Part shown: positions 1-9,650 of the stretch, in pieces
Layout of the letters: each line of letters begins with the position of its first letter
Numbering within the stretch: the first letter of the stretch is position 1
NCBI RefSeq assembly: GCF_003818135.1
Contig: NZ_RPOH01000026.1
Span: 16,667 to 80,666 of the forward strand
Length of the DNA: 64,000 nucleotides
Reading direction: 5' to 3'
Origin: Buttiauxella warmboldiae
GTDB taxonomy: Bacteria > Pseudomonadota > Gammaproteobacteria > Enterobacterales > Enterobacteriaceae
Made by a program: the position numbers and the translations under genes
Notes under the pieces: model-generated
Database searches by the model: none
Seen by the model: only the letters and a program-made list of their open reading frames with translations
Told to the model about the DNA's origin: nothing

Positions 1-16
1 AGTAGTGGCAAATTTG

Positions 17-193
17 TGTGACAAAGATCACTCATTACGGGGGAGGCTGAAGCCAGATCTAGCGATCTGAATCACATAATGGCCGGGTAAAAAAAACGCA
101 TCAGCCATTTTTTGTTCATCTCTGACATCTTTATGTGATGAAAGTCACACTTTACGATTATCACTTTGTTATTTAAATGTGAGTTACCTCACA
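17..193. promoter_or_regulatory. CRP-site array, probable mtlA promoter region
   Basis: Two exact TGTGA-N6-TCACA sites lie at 134-149 and 178-193. A near match (TGTGA-N6-TCACT) is at 17-32 and a weaker one (AGCGA-N6-TCACA) at 61-76. In related enterobacteria the gene beyond yibF is mtlA, whose promoter is known for multiple CRP sites. That these serve a minus-strand mtlA off the left edge is inference. No gene is seen in 1-348. Confidence 0.75.
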
Positions 194-348
194 AAATATT
201 TTATGCCATTGTTCACTAGTGTGATCCAGGGCGAGGCGTGGATTTCATTTTGTCTGAAAACTACAGCGCAGCGGCAGGCGACTGTGTACTACTTTTTCAG
301 GCAACCTGAACCATACTTACCCTTTGTCGATTAAAAATGGACGATGTC

Positions 349-957
349 ATGAAACTTATCGGTAATTACACCAGCCCATACGTGCGCAAAATATCGGTAA
401 TCTTGCTGGAAAAGGGCATCACGTTTGAGTTTGTCAACGATAACCCGTGGACGGCAGAAAGCAGCACGCCGCAATATAACCCGCTGGGAAAAGTCCCGGC
501 GCTGGTGACCGACGACGGCCAGTGCTGGTTCGACTCCCCGGTGATTGCCGAGTATCTCGAACTGTTGGCTATCGCCCCACCTCTTATTCCACGCGAACCA
601 TTAGCCGCTCTGCAAATGCGCCAGATAGAGGCGCTGGCCGACGGCATTATGGACGCAGCGCTGGTTTCAGTGCGCGAGCGGCAGCGCCCGATTGAGCAAC
701 AATCTGAAACGGAGCTGCTGCGCCAGCGTGAGAAAATCAGCCGTGGGCTGACGCTGCTCGAACAGTACGCCGCGGATAAAAAACTGGATGCGGAAAACCT
801 CAGCGTAGCGACCATCGCGGTAGCGTGCGCGGTGGGCTACCTCAACTTCCGGCGCGTTTCCCCGGGCTGGTGCGTGGAGCGCCCGCATCTGGTGAAACTG
901 GTAGAGAAACTTTTCACACGTGAAAGTTTTGCCCGTACCGAACCGCCGACGGCATGA
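349..957 (+). CDS. yibF: Glutathione S-transferase-like protein YibF
   Basis: A 202-residue cytosolic GST-family protein. The N-terminal thioredoxin-fold half opens [14 protein letters not shown] and has the NPLGKVPAL cis-proline loop and a [10 protein letters not shown] segment typical of the glutathione site. The C-terminal half is helical and ends FARTEPPTA. An in-frame ATG lies 12 bases upstream at 337, but family members begin at MKLIG, so 349 is chosen. The physiological substrate is unknown; E. coli YibF is the obvious orthologue by length and motif order. It precedes selA by 70 bases on the same strand, as in E. coli, so it may be co-transcribed with selAB. Confidence 0.93.
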   Translation: MKLIGNYTSPYVRKISVILLEKGITFEFVNDNPWTAESSTPQYNPLGKVPALVTDDGQCWFDSPVIAEYLELLAIAPPLIPREPLAALQMRQIEALADGIMDAALVSVRERQRPIEQQSETELLRQREKISRGLTLLEQYAADKKLDAENLSVATIAVACAVGYLNFRRVSPGWCVERPHLVKLVEKLFTRESFARTEPPTA

Positions 958-969
958 TCTATCGCCATG

Positions 970-991
970 ACAGGGGGGCAACTCCCCCTGT
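970..991 (+). promoter_or_regulatory. Hairpin in the selA leader
   Basis: ACAGGGGG (970-977) pairs with CCCCCTGT (984-991) around a 6-base loop, 37 bases before the selA start. There is no following T-run, so it is not an obvious terminator. E. coli selAB is reported to have a SECIS-like leader element bound by SelB. The loop here (GCAACT) lacks the GGUCU apical motif, so a SelB role is speculative. Confidence 0.5.
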
Positions 992-1027
992 AAACTATCG
1001 CGATATTTCACCACTCTGCGGCTTGCC

Positions 1028-2416
1028 ATGACTACCCATCGCCCCTTGTACAGCCAGCTTCCTGCCATTGATAAGCTATTACGCGACGCCTCTTTCAGCA
1101 CTTTGCTCAATACCTTCGGCCACACCCAGGTGGTTAACATCTTGCGTGAGATGCTGAACATTGCCCGGGAGCATATCCGCACTCAGCAAGCGCTACCCTG
1201 CTGGAACGACGATTGGGCAGCCCATGCTCAGTTGCAGCTTGCCTCAGCGCAGCGCAGCGCCTTGCTGCCGGTATTTAACCTGACCGGCACGGTGTTACAC
1301 ACCAACCTTGGGCGGGCCTTGCAGGCAGAAGCGGCGATTGAAGCGGTCACCCGGGCGATGCGCTACCCGGTGACGCTGGAATATGACCTGCACGGCGCAC
1401 AACGCGGCCATCGTGACAGAGCCTTGTCCGGCCTGCTGTGCGAGCTGACCGGTGCGGAAGACGCCTGCATCGTCAATAACAACGCAGCGGCGGTGCTGCT
1501 GATGCTGGCAGCCTGCGCCAACGGTGAAGAAGTAGTGGTTTCTCGCGGCGAGCTGGTGGAAATTGGCGGCGCGTTCCGCATTCCGGATGTGATGCGCCAG
1601 GCCGGTTGCCAGCTTGTCGAAGTCGGCACCACCAACCGTACCCATCTGAAAGATTATCGCCAGGCGGCGGGCGAAAACACCGCATTGCTGATGAAAGTCC
1701 ACACCAGCAACTATCAGGTTGCGGGCTTTACTAAAACCGTCAGCGAGGCCGAACTGGTGGAGCTTGGCAACGAGCTGAACATTCCGGTTGTCACCGATTT
1801 AGGCAGCGGCTCGCTGGTCGATCTTAGCCAATGGGGGCTACCGGAAGAACCGATGCCGCAGCAGCTGATAGCTGCAGGCGTAAGCCTGGTGAGTTTTTCC
1901 GGGGACAAGCTGCTCGGTGGCCCGCAGGCGGGGATTATTGTTGGCAAAAAAGAGCTTATCGCCCGTATCCAACAGCACCCGCTGAAACGCGCTTTACGCG
2001 CCGATAAAATGACGCTGGCGGCACTGGAAGCCACCCTGCGCTTATATCAGCACCCGGAAACGCTGGCCGCAAGATTGCCGACGTTGCGCCTATTAACGCG
2101 TGATGCCGGCGAAATCACAACGCTCGCGCAACGGCTGCTACCTGCGTTTGAAGGCAAATTTGGCGAACATTTCACCCTGCTTGTCGAACCCTGTTTATCG
2201 CAAATTGGCAGCGGCTCTCTGCCTGTGGACAGGCTACCGAGCGCGGCGTTAACTTTCACCCCTAAAGATGGCCGTGGCACCACGCTTGCCACGCTCACCC
2301 AAAGCCTGCGCGAACTGGCTAAACCCATTATTGGCCGCATCAGCGATGGGCGTTTATGGCTCGATTTGCGCTGTCTTGAAGATGAAGCTGGCCTGCTGGA
2401 GAATTTACACCCGTGA
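1028..2416 (+). CDS. selA: L-seryl-tRNA(Sec) selenium transferase SelA
   Basis: A PLP enzyme of 462 residues (E. coli SelA about 463) that converts seryl-tRNA(Sec) to selenocysteyl-tRNA(Sec) using selenophosphate, as a large homodecamer in the cytoplasm. Visible features are the N-terminal tRNA-binding segment ([14 protein letters not shown]), the fold-type I core with [14 protein letters not shown], and the PLP-lysine segment [14 protein letters not shown] near residue 294. The stop overlaps the selB start by 4 bases (GTGA), indicating translational coupling. It is needed only if the genome encodes selenoproteins; the FdhF in this window is not one. Confidence 0.98.
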   Translation: MTTHRPLYSQLPAIDKLLRDASFSTLLNTFGHTQVVNILREMLNIAREHIRTQQALPCWNDDWAAHAQLQLASAQRSALLPVFNLTGTVLHTNLGRALQAEAAIEAVTRAMRYPVTLEYDLHGAQRGHRDRALSGLLCELTGAEDACIVNNNAAAVLLMLAACANGEEVVVSRGELVEIGGAFRIPDVMRQAGCQLVEVGTTNRTHLKDYRQAAGENTALLMKVHTSNYQVAGFTKTVSEAELVELGNELNIPVVTDLGSGSLVDLSQWGLPEEPMPQQLIAAGVSLVSFSGDKLLGGPQAGIIVGKKELIARIQQHPLKRALRADKMTLAALEATLRLYQHPETLAARLPTLRLLTRDAGEITTLAQRLLPAFEGKFGEHFTLLVEPCLSQIGSGSLPVDRLPSAALTFTPKDGRGTTLATLTQSLRELAKPIIGRISDGRLWLDLRCLEDEAGLLENLHP

Positions 2417-4260
2417 TTATTGCAACCGCCGGGCATGTTGACCACGGCAAAACCACCCTGCTGCAGGCCTTAACCGGCGTGAATGCTGACCGTCTGCCGG
2501 AAGAGAAAAAGCGCGGCATGACCATCGACCTGGGCTACGCTTACTGGCCACAGCCCGACGGCCGAATTCCCGGTTTCATCGACGTGCCAGGGCATGAAAA
2601 ATTCCTCGCCAATATGCTGGCAGGCGTAGGGGGTATTGACCATGCGCTGCTGGTCGTCGCCTGCGACGATGGCGTGATGGCTCAAACCCGTGAGCATCTT
2701 GCCATTTTGCAATTAACCGGCAAACCGTCGCTGACCGTGGCTTTAACCAAAGCCGACCGGGTGAGCGAAGCGCGTATCGATGAAGTCCGTGAATCAGTGC
2801 TGGAAACGGTCAAAGAATTTGGCTGGCAAGATGCTGCTTTGTTTGTCACCGCAGCCACCAGCGGCATCGGCATTGATGAGCTGCGCGCTCACCTGCTTGC
2901 GCTACCGGAACGCCCTCATCCGCGCCACCATCGCTTCCGCCTCGCCATTGACCGCGCATTTACGGTGAAAGGCGCAGGTCTGGTGGTCACCGGTACCGCG
3001 TTAAGCGGCGAAGTCAACATTGGCGACACGCTGTGGTTAACCGGCGCCGATAAGCCGATGCGCGTGCGCGGCCTGCATGCGCAAAACAGCAAAACAGAAA
3101 CGGCGTCTGCCGGGCAACGTATCGCTCTGAATATCAGCGGTGATGCGGAAAAAATGGAGATCAAACGCGGCGACTGGTTACTGGCGCAACGACCACTCCA
3201 GCCGGTGGAGCGCGTAATTGTTCAACTACAAAGCCATGCACCGCTGCAGCAGTGGCAACCGCTGCATATTCATCATGCCGCAAGCCACGTCACCGGGCGT
3301 ATCTCGCTGCTGGAAGATGACCTGGCTGAACTGGTGTTGGATGTTCCGCTGTGGCTTGCAGACAACGACCGCCTGGTACTACGTGATATCAGCGCCCGCG
3401 CCACTCTTGCCGGTGCGCGAGCCATTCTTCTGCATGCCCCACGTCGCGGCAAGCGCCAGCCTGCATTTTTGAACTGGCTACACCAGTTAAAACAGGCAGA
3501 AAACGATCGGTTTGCGCTCGACATTCATTTGCAGCGTAGCGCCGTGACATTGCCGGATTTCTCCTGGGCGCGGCAGCTCACCTCCCAGGGTTTGCAGGAG
3601 CTGCTGAACAGAAGCGATTATCTGCGCGCGGGCAACAGCCTGCTTAGCGAGGCGCTTGCCGCACGCTGGCAGCAGAAACTGCTGGATGCCCTCGAGCGCT
3701 ATCATCAACAGCATGACGACCAGCCAGGCCCCGGGCGCGAGCGCCTGCGCCGCATGGCGTTGCCTGGCGAAGACGAACCGCTGGTTCTGGCGTTAATCGA
3801 GAAAATGCGTCAGGAAGAGTTGCTCGCAAGTCGCCAGGGCTGGCTGCATCTTCCAGACCACAAACCGGGTTTCTCCGCCGAACAACTGGCGATATGGGAA
3901 AAAGTAGATGTGCTGTTTGGCGATGACCCGTGGTGGGTGCGCGATCTGGCGCGGGAAACGCAGCAAGATGAACAAACCATGCGCCAGTTGCTGCGCTTTG
4001 CCGCACAGCTCGGGCTGGTAACGGCGATCTTAAAAGATCGTTATTACCGCAACGATCGGATTCAAACCTTCGCTAATTTGATCCGCGAATTGGATCAAAC
4101 GCAGGGCGCTACCAGCGCGGCGGATTTCCGTGACAGTCTCGGCGTCGGTCGCAAACTTGCGGTGCAAATCCTCGAGTACTTTGACCGAATTGGCTTTACC
4201 CGCCGCCGTGGGAACGACCATTTGCTGCGTGATCAAGCCCTATTTATGACAGGAAAATAA
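2413..4260 (+). CDS. selB: Selenocysteine-specific elongation factor SelB
   Basis: A GTPase of 615 residues (E. coli 614) that brings Sec-tRNA(Sec) to UGA codons by binding the SECIS hairpin. The start is GTG at 2413, overlapping the selA stop. The G domain shows the P-loop GHVDHGKTT (residues 7-15), DVPGHEKF (G3) and TKAD (G4). EF-Tu-like beta barrels follow, then four C-terminal winged helices that bind mRNA; the last ends near QALFMTGK. Together with selA it shows a selenocysteine pathway; selC and selD are not in the window. Confidence 0.98.
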   Translation: MIIATAGHVDHGKTTLLQALTGVNADRLPEEKKRGMTIDLGYAYWPQPDGRIPGFIDVPGHEKFLANMLAGVGGIDHALLVVACDDGVMAQTREHLAILQLTGKPSLTVALTKADRVSEARIDEVRESVLETVKEFGWQDAALFVTAATSGIGIDELRAHLLALPERPHPRHHRFRLAIDRAFTVKGAGLVVTGTALSGEVNIGDTLWLTGADKPMRVRGLHAQNSKTETASAGQRIALNISGDAEKMEIKRGDWLLAQRPLQPVERVIVQLQSHAPLQQWQPLHIHHAASHVTGRISLLEDDLAELVLDVPLWLADNDRLVLRDISARATLAGARAILLHAPRRGKRQPAFLNWLHQLKQAENDRFALDIHLQRSAVTLPDFSWARQLTSQGLQELLNRSDYLRAGNSLLSEALAARWQQKLLDALERYHQQHDDQPGPGRERLRRMALPGEDEPLVLALIEKMRQEELLASRQGWLHLPDHKPGFSAEQLAIWEKVDVLFGDDPWWVRDLARETQQDEQTMRQLLRFAAQLGLVTAILKDRYYRNDRIQTFANLIRELDQTQGATSAADFRDSLGVGRKLAVQILEYFDRIGFTRRRGNDHLLRDQALFMTGK

Positions 4261-4272
4261 ACCCTCCCCTAT

Positions 4273-4309
4273 AGCTACGTCACTGGAATAAACTCTCAGT
4301 GATGTAGTT
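4273..4309 (+). terminator. Hairpin after selB
   Basis: A 13-bp stem (4273-4285 with 4297-4309, two G-U wobbles) encloses an 11-base loop, 12 bases after the selB stop. No long T-run follows, so intrinsic termination is only possible. The rest of 4310-4458 is A+T-rich and presumably carries the yiaY promoter. Confidence 0.5.
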
Positions 4310-4458
4310 ATCTATATGATATATAAAATATTATAAACAACACCAATGCCAGGCTGATTATTTTTGCGGCTTCGATTACATTTAGCGGCTATTGAACTTT
4401 AATTTTCCGTTTAGAGGAATATGTTGTCAGCAATCATCATTAACTAAGGGAAGTTATT

Positions 4459-5610
4459 ATGGCTGCTACCACATTTTTTATCCCTTCCGTCAACATCATC
4501 GGCACCCACTGCCTGGACGATGCATTAAATCACCTGCGCGAATACGGCATGCAGCGCGCCTTAATCGTCACCGATATCACGCTCTCAGCTCAGGGCCTGG
4601 CGAAAAACCTGCAGCAGGCCCTGGCAAGCCGCAATATTCAAAGCTTCGTCTTTGACGGCACTCACCCTAACCCCACCACCAGCAACGTTGAAGCCGGGCT
4701 GGCACTGCTGTGCCAGCATCATTGCGACTGCGTGATTTCGCTAGGCGGCGGCTCACCTCATGACTGCGCCAAAGGCATTGCGCTGGTGGCGACCAATGGC
4801 GGAAAAATTAGTGATTACGAAGGCGTCGATCGTTCTCAACACCCACAGCTGCCGCTCGTTGCTATCAATACCACAGCAGGCACCGCCTCAGAAATGACGC
4901 GCTTTTGTATCATCACTGATGAAAAGCGCCACATTAAAATGGCGATTGTCGATAAGCATGTCACACCCATCCTGTCCGTTAACGACTCTGCACTGATGGT
5001 CGGTATGCCGCAATCGTTAACCGCCGCGACCGGTATGGACGCTCTGACTCATGCGATCGAAGCTTACGTTTCGATTGCCGCAACGCCCATTACCGATGCC
5101 TGTGCGCTCAAAGCGATCGCCATGATCTGCCGCTCCCTGCCTGTCGCAGTAGCCCATGGCGATAACACACAAGCACGTGAAGAGATGGCCTATGCGCAGT
5201 TCCTTGCAGGCATGGCATTTAATAATGCCTCTCTAGGTTATGTTCATGCGATGGCCCACCAGCTTGGTGGCTTCTACGATTTACCACACGGCGTATGCAA
5301 TGCAGTCCTGCTACCCTACGTGCAGCAATTTAATAGCTCTGCCGCCGCGGGACGCCTGCGGGATGTTGCCGCTGCAATGGGGGTGGAGGTGACAAACATG
5401 TCCGATGCTGAAGGTGCTCAAGTCTGTATCAGCGCCATTCAGGAGCTGGCAAGCAGCGTCAATATACCCGCCGGTCTGCGCCAGCTGGGCGTGAAAGAAA
5501 AAGATATTGCCGAACTGGCGACCAACGCCCTGAAAGATGCCTGCGGATTGACCAATCCAGTACAAGCGACACATGAAGAGATCGTGGCTATTTATCTGGC
5601 AGCAATGTAA
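4459..5610 (+). CDS. yiaY: Iron-containing alcohol dehydrogenase YiaY
   Basis: A group III (iron-dependent) NAD(P) alcohol dehydrogenase of 383 residues, the same length as E. coli YiaY. The N-terminal Rossmann half has the dinucleotide loop [16 protein letters not shown]. The C-terminal helical half has the metal-ligand signature, including [13 protein letters not shown], the histidines of [19 protein letters not shown] and the following [11 protein letters not shown]. An AAGGGAAG ribosome site lies just upstream. It converts alcohols and aldehydes in the cytoplasm; the true substrate is unsettled. The gene sits next to selB as in E. coli. Confidence 0.96.
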   Translation: MAATTFFIPSVNIIGTHCLDDALNHLREYGMQRALIVTDITLSAQGLAKNLQQALASRNIQSFVFDGTHPNPTTSNVEAGLALLCQHHCDCVISLGGGSPHDCAKGIALVATNGGKISDYEGVDRSQHPQLPLVAINTTAGTASEMTRFCIITDEKRHIKMAIVDKHVTPILSVNDSALMVGMPQSLTAATGMDALTHAIEAYVSIAATPITDACALKAIAMICRSLPVAVAHGDNTQAREEMAYAQFLAGMAFNNASLGYVHAMAHQLGGFYDLPHGVCNAVLLPYVQQFNSSAAAGRLRDVAAAMGVEVTNMSDAEGAQVCISAIQELASSVNIPAGLRQLGVKEKDIAELATNALKDACGLTNPVQATHEEIVAIYLAAM

Positions 5611-5625
5611 CGCACAGCAAACAGA

Positions 5626-5657
5626 AACCTTCTCTATCTATATGGAGAAGGTTTTAT
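5626..5657 (+). terminator. yiaY terminator
   Basis: AACCTTCTC (5626-5634) pairs with GAGAAGGTT (5645-5653) and is followed by a short T-rich tail. It begins 16 bases after the yiaY stop. Confidence 0.85.
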
Positions 5658-5778
5658 TGTAAAGCTAACAAGAATCTTGAACACCAGAGAAATCGATAAA
5701 AAATTAGCTTAATTAGACTATTACGTTGATCAAAGTGATGTATATCAAGTTTTTATTTTCCTGCATAAAGGAGTATCA

Positions 5779-5796
5779 ATGGATACCCATTTTTGA
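5779..5796 (+). other. Possible five-codon leader ORF (MDTHF)
   Basis: ATG GAT ACC CAT TTT TGA sits 5 bases after a strong AAAGGAG ribosome site, whereas the nuclease gene at 5807 has only a GAGG that overlaps this mini-ORF stop. This arrangement would couple initiation at 5807 to termination of the mini-ORF. It may also be accidental. Confidence 0.35.
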
Positions 5797-5806
5797 GGCA
5801 TAACCC

Positions 5807-6886
5807 ATGGATTTTATGGAAAAATTAAATACACTTTCGGAAAAAATAAAACAACAAGCAAGTGCAATTCAAACTGAAGAAGCAACAAAAACAGCATTTG
5901 TGATGCCATTTATCCATAATGTATTAGGTTATGATGTTTTTGATCCCACTGAAGTTGTTCCTGAGTTTATCTGTGATGTGGGAACTAAAAAAGGTGAAAA
6001 GATCGATTATGCTATTTTTAAAAATGGCGAAGTGCAAATTCTTATTGAATGTAAAAAAATAGGTGATGCGCTCAATCTAAACCACGCATCACAATTATTC
6101 AGATATTTTCACGTCACAAATGCACGTATTTCCATTCTAACTAATGGTCAAGTTTATAAATTTTTCACCGATCTTGATTCTCCTAATAAAATGGATGAAA
6201 AACCTTTTCTTGAATTCGATTTATTAGATATTGATGAGTATGTGCTACCAGAATTACGCAAACTAACTAAATCTGCATTTGATGTTGAATCGATTATTAA
6301 TGCTGCAGGTGAGCTGAAATATGTTAGTCAAATTAAAAAATTAATTAATGCTCAATTTTCTACTCCTGATGAAGACTTTGTCCGATTCTTCGCATCAAGA
6401 GTCTATGACGGAATTATCACACAAAAAGTTCGTGATTCTTTTACAGCGCTAACAAAAAAAGCAACGACTCAGTTCTTAAATGATCAGATAAACGAAAGGT
6501 TAAAATCGGCCATGAACGGGATACAAGTTCCTGTAGTGGCTTCAGAAACATCACCTGAACCATACAATGGAGAGCAAGAAGTTTCTGATGAGAACGAAAT
6601 CCAGACTACACTTGAGGAGCTTGAGGGCTACCACATCGTTAAATCAATAGTACGCACAGTAGTTGAGGCAGGGCGAATCAGCCAGCGAGATACGAAAAGC
6701 TATTTTGGTATTTTACTTGATGATAATAATCGCAAACCAATATGCCGCTTACATTTCAATCGCAATCAAAAATACATTGGTATTTTTGATGCAGATAAAA
6801 ATGAAACTCGTCATCCAATAACATCTTTAGACGATATCTACCAGCACGCGGATATTTTGAAATCAACGGCCTGTTTGTACGATTAA
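5807..6886 (+). CDS. Orphan HsdR N-terminal-like nuclease domain protein
   Basis: A 359-residue protein resembling stand-alone type I restriction R-subunit N-terminal domains (HSDR_N / COG4748 type). Residues 1-130 carry a PD-(D/E)xK-like layout: E24/E25, D67 in KGEKIDYAI, and E81-x-K83 in LIECKK, then a QLFRYF motif near 96-101. A linker with acidic stretches follows (about 220-255), then a C-terminal domain (about 260-359) I do not recognise. There is no helicase/translocase, HsdM or HsdS gene nearby, so a classical restriction system is not present. The gene is visibly A+T-rich against its neighbours, suggesting recent acquisition between yiaY and aldB. Function unknown; nuclease activity is inferred from the motif. 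Confidence 0.75.
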   Translation: MDFMEKLNTLSEKIKQQASAIQTEEATKTAFVMPFIHNVLGYDVFDPTEVVPEFICDVGTKKGEKIDYAIFKNGEVQILIECKKIGDALNLNHASQLFRYFHVTNARISILTNGQVYKFFTDLDSPNKMDEKPFLEFDLLDIDEYVLPELRKLTKSAFDVESIINAAGELKYVSQIKKLINAQFSTPDEDFVRFFASRVYDGIITQKVRDSFTALTKKATTQFLNDQINERLKSAMNGIQVPVVASETSPEPYNGEQEVSDENEIQTTLEELEGYHIVKSIVRTVVEAGRISQRDTKSYFGILLDDNNRKPICRLHFNRNQKYIGIFDADKNETRHPITSLDDIYQHADILKSTACLYD

Positions 6887-6920
6887 TTTCGCACTCACTT
6901 TATTTAACAATGCTATTAGA

Positions 6921-6948
6921 ATCCCTTTCCTGAATAGAGGAAAGGGAT
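6921..6948. terminator. Hairpin between convergent genes
   Basis: ATCCCTTTCCT (6921-6931) pairs perfectly with AGGAAAGGGAT (6938-6948) around a 6-base loop. It lies between the convergent nuclease gene and aldB and could end transcription from both sides, although T-runs are short. Confidence 0.65.
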
Positions 6949-6954
6949 CCACCA

Positions 6955-8493
6955 TCAGAACAACCCTAATGGCTTATCGGAATAGCTCACCAGCAGGCAC
7001 TTGGTTTGCTGATAATGGTCCAGCATCATTTTATGGGTTTCACGCCCGATACCGGATTGTTTGTAGCCACCGAACGCAGCATGGGCCGGATAAGCGTGGT
7101 AACAGTTAGTCCATACCCGCCCCGCCTGAATCCCGCGGCCCATTTTATAGGCCAGATTGCCGTTGCGGCTCCAGACGCCCGCCCCCAGGCCATATTCGGT
7201 ATCGTTCGCCAGCTCCAGCGCCTCTTCCATCGTTTTAAAGGTCGTCACCGCGAGCACGGGTCCGAAGATCTCTTCCTGGAAAACGCGCATGTTATTTTTG
7301 CCAAACAGAATAGTTGGCTCAAGGTAGTAGCCCGCTTGCAGATCGCCATCCAGTATTTTACGGCGCCCGCCGGTCAGCACATCTGCGCCCTCTTTTTTAC
7401 CGATATCAATATAGTTCAGAATGGTTTCCATCTGCCCCTGGGATACCTGCGCGCCCATCTGTGTGTTCACATCCAGCGGGTTTCCACTGCGGATCGATTC
7501 CACCCGGCGGATGGCGCGTTCCATAAAGCGTTCGTAAATAGATTCCTGCACCAGTGCGCGGCTCGGGCAGGTGCAAACTTCGCCCTGGTTGAAGGCAAAC
7601 AGCGCAAAACCTTCCAGCGCTTTGTCGAAGAAGGCATCCTCTTCGTCCATCACATCAGCAAAGAAGATATTCGGGGATTTGCCGCCCAGCTCCAGCGTGA
7701 CCGGGATAATGTTCCGGGTGGCATACTGCATGATCTGCTGGCCCACTTCGGTAGAGCCGGTGAACGCCACTTTAGCGATGCGTTTTGAAGTTGCCAGATA
7801 TTCGCCGATTTCCCCTCCGGCACCGTTCACCACGTTAATCACGCCTGGCGGCAGTAAATCACCCACCAGCTCCATCAATAACAGGACCGACAGCGGGGTT
7901 AAGCGTGCCGGTTTGAGCACAATGCAGTTACCTGCCGCCAGCGCCGGAGCCATCTTCCAGCTCGCCATCAGCAGTGGGAAGTTCCACGGAATAATCTGCG
8001 CGACCACACCAAGCGGTTCATGGAAGTGATACGCCACCGTGTCGCCGTCAACTTCGCTGATCCCACCTTCTTGCGCACGAATACAGGAGGCAAAATAGCG
8101 GAAATGGTCGATAGCCAGAGGCACGTCTGCGCCGCTGGTTTCACGAATCGGCTTGCCGTTATCCCAGGTTTCCGCCGCCGCCAGCAGCTCGATGTTCTGC
8201 TCCATGCGATCGGCAATTTTTAGCAGGATATTGGCGCGCTCCTGCACGGGCATGCTGCCCCAGGCGGCTTTCGCATCGTGCGCGGCATCAAGCGCCAAAT
8301 CAATATCGCCTTTGCTGGAGCTGGCAATCTCGCATAGCCGCTGACCGGTGACCGGGGTCAGGTTTTCGTCATATTTGCCGTCGACCGGTGGAACCCATTG
8401 GCCACCAATAAAGTTGTCGTAACGCGGTTTAAGCTTGAGCGGAAAACCATACTCGCCCGGGATAATGCGGGTATCGGGAGGATTATTTGTCAT
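6955..8493 (-). CDS. aldB: Aldehyde dehydrogenase AldB
   Basis: A cytosolic NAD(P)-dependent aldehyde dehydrogenase of 512 residues, the same length as E. coli AldB. It oxidises acetaldehyde and similar aldehydes. Visible are the Rossmann loop [12 protein letters not shown], the general base E268 in [10 protein letters not shown], and the catalytic cysteine C307 in [12 protein letters not shown]. The frame is open for 33 codons upstream, but the ATG at 8493 follows AAGGAG at good spacing and matches the family N-terminus MTNNPP. It is divergent from the ROK kinase gene; the 189 bases between hold both promoters, with no clear operator seen. Confidence 0.97.
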   Translation of the reverse strand: MTNNPPDTRIIPGEYGFPLKLKPRYDNFIGGQWVPPVDGKYDENLTPVTGQRLCEIASSSKGDIDLALDAAHDAKAAWGSMPVQERANILLKIADRMEQNIELLAAAETWDNGKPIRETSGADVPLAIDHFRYFASCIRAQEGGISEVDGDTVAYHFHEPLGVVAQIIPWNFPLLMASWKMAPALAAGNCIVLKPARLTPLSVLLLMELVGDLLPPGVINVVNGAGGEIGEYLATSKRIAKVAFTGSTEVGQQIMQYATRNIIPVTLELGGKSPNIFFADVMDEEDAFFDKALEGFALFAFNQGEVCTCPSRALVQESIYERFMERAIRRVESIRSGNPLDVNTQMGAQVSQGQMETILNYIDIGKKEGADVLTGGRRKILDGDLQAGYYLEPTILFGKNNMRVFQEEIFGPVLAVTTFKTMEEALELANDTEYGLGAGVWSRNGNLAYKMGRGIQAGRVWTNCYHAYPAHAAFGGYKQSGIGRETHKMMLDHYQQTKCLLVSYSDKPLGLF

Positions 8494-8682
8494 CTTAGTC
8501 TCCTTGTCGGTTTGCACTCTCAAGCGTAGTCGTCGGCGCGGGTTTCTTCGCCAGTGTTTAAGCGCTTTACGACGCAGGTCACGGATTGGCAATGAGCGGA
8601 TTAGGAGTAATCAGCCTGCAGGTTATGGGTTTTGATACATACTTAAAGTTTACCTTTTCCCGTTTCGCTACAAGGATTGCTC

Positions 8683-9555
8683 ATGCGCCTGTTTATCAGT
8701 TTCGATGTAGGCGGTACCCATGTGAAGCATGGTTTATTCACCGAAGAGGGGGAGGTGCTGATCGCCGAAGAGTATGATACCCACTACGACCGCCAGCAGT
8801 TTCTGAATGCCTGGCAAAGCGTGGTGGCGGGATACAGGCAACATAATGAAATTGCGGGTATTGCTATCAGCTTCCCCGGCTATATCAATCCCCATACCGG
8901 AAATGTCCCTAAGGCAGGAGCGCTGGAGTTCCTGGATGGCAGCAATTTGCTGGAGATTTTTGGTGAGCTGACGGACCTTCCCATTACCGTAGAAAACGAT
9001 GCAAACTGCGCCGCACTCGGCGAAATGTGGCTCGGTGCAGGTAACGAATATGATTCGCTGGTCTGCGTGACGATTGGCACCGGCATCGGCGGCGGCATTA
9101 TCGTCGATCGCGAATTGATGCGTGGCTCGCACTTCCGCGCCGGGGAGTTCGGCGTGTTGCCGGTCGGCAAATATGGCGAAGATATGCATCAGCTGGCGTC
9201 GGCCAGGGGGCTGATGGAAGCCTGTCGACGTGAAATGAATATTCCCGCAGAAGAAAAAATCCACGGCAAAGAGATCTTTGCCCGCGCCGAAACGGATCTG
9301 CATATTCAGGGGGTTATCGACAACTGGGTGAAGCATCTGGCACGTGGGATTTATAGCGTGGTATCGCTATTTGATCCGCAGGCCATTTTACTGGGCGGCG
9401 GCGTCAGTACCCAACCGATGCTCTATCCCATGCTGGAGCGCCACCTGGAAGGATTTAAATTCTGGGACGTGCTGAAAGTGCCGATTCGCCCCTGCAAACT
9501 GGGGAATAAAGCGGGGATGCTGGGTGCCGTCTGGCTGGCAAAACAGAAGCCATAA
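8683..9555 (+). CDS. ROK-family sugar kinase (BglK/NanK-like)
   Basis: A 290-residue ROK protein. The ATP-phosphate loop is FDVGGTHVKHG (D8), the catalytic aspartate is D106 in VENDANCAALGE, and the second phosphate motif is GTGIGGG (132-138). The zinc-binding HxGCxCGxxGC motif of typical ROK hexokinases is missing and the usual GEFGH histidine is valine (GEFGV), as in beta-glucoside-kinase-like members. ATG at 8683 is preferred to the TTG at 8677 because AAGGA lies 6 bases before it. There is no N-terminal HTH, so it is a kinase rather than a repressor. The sugar is unknown, and no transporter or glycosidase is adjacent. Confidence 0.85.
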   Translation: MRLFISFDVGGTHVKHGLFTEEGEVLIAEEYDTHYDRQQFLNAWQSVVAGYRQHNEIAGIAISFPGYINPHTGNVPKAGALEFLDGSNLLEIFGELTDLPITVENDANCAALGEMWLGAGNEYDSLVCVTIGTGIGGGIIVDRELMRGSHFRAGEFGVLPVGKYGEDMHQLASARGLMEACRREMNIPAEEKIHGKEIFARAETDLHIQGVIDNWVKHLARGIYSVVSLFDPQAILLGGGVSTQPMLYPMLERHLEGFKFWDVLKVPIRPCKLGNKAGMLGAVWLAKQKP

Positions 9556-9559
9556 CGCC

Positions 9560-9585
9560 AAAAAAAACCCGGCAAAGATGCCGGG
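9560..9585 (-). terminator. Terminator of the OmpA-like gene
   Basis: On the minus strand CCCGGC pairs with GCCGGG (loop 6) and is followed by a run of eight T. It lies 65 bases beyond the stop of the OmpA-like gene, close behind the convergent kinase gene. Confidence 0.85.
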
Positions 9586-9650
9586 CAACGTATTCAGGCG
9601 CTTCTCTCTGTGCAGCGTGCATTTGCACCGCATGCGCTGACGAATAATGC

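Noticed and set aside
5807..6886. Complete type I restriction-modification system
   Set aside because: No methylase, specificity or helicase gene is adjacent; only the N-terminal nuclease-like domain is present.
7006..7788. 260-codon frame antisense to aldB
   Set aside because: It is a shadow of the aldB reading frame in G+C-rich DNA, with no ribosome site or recognisable domain.
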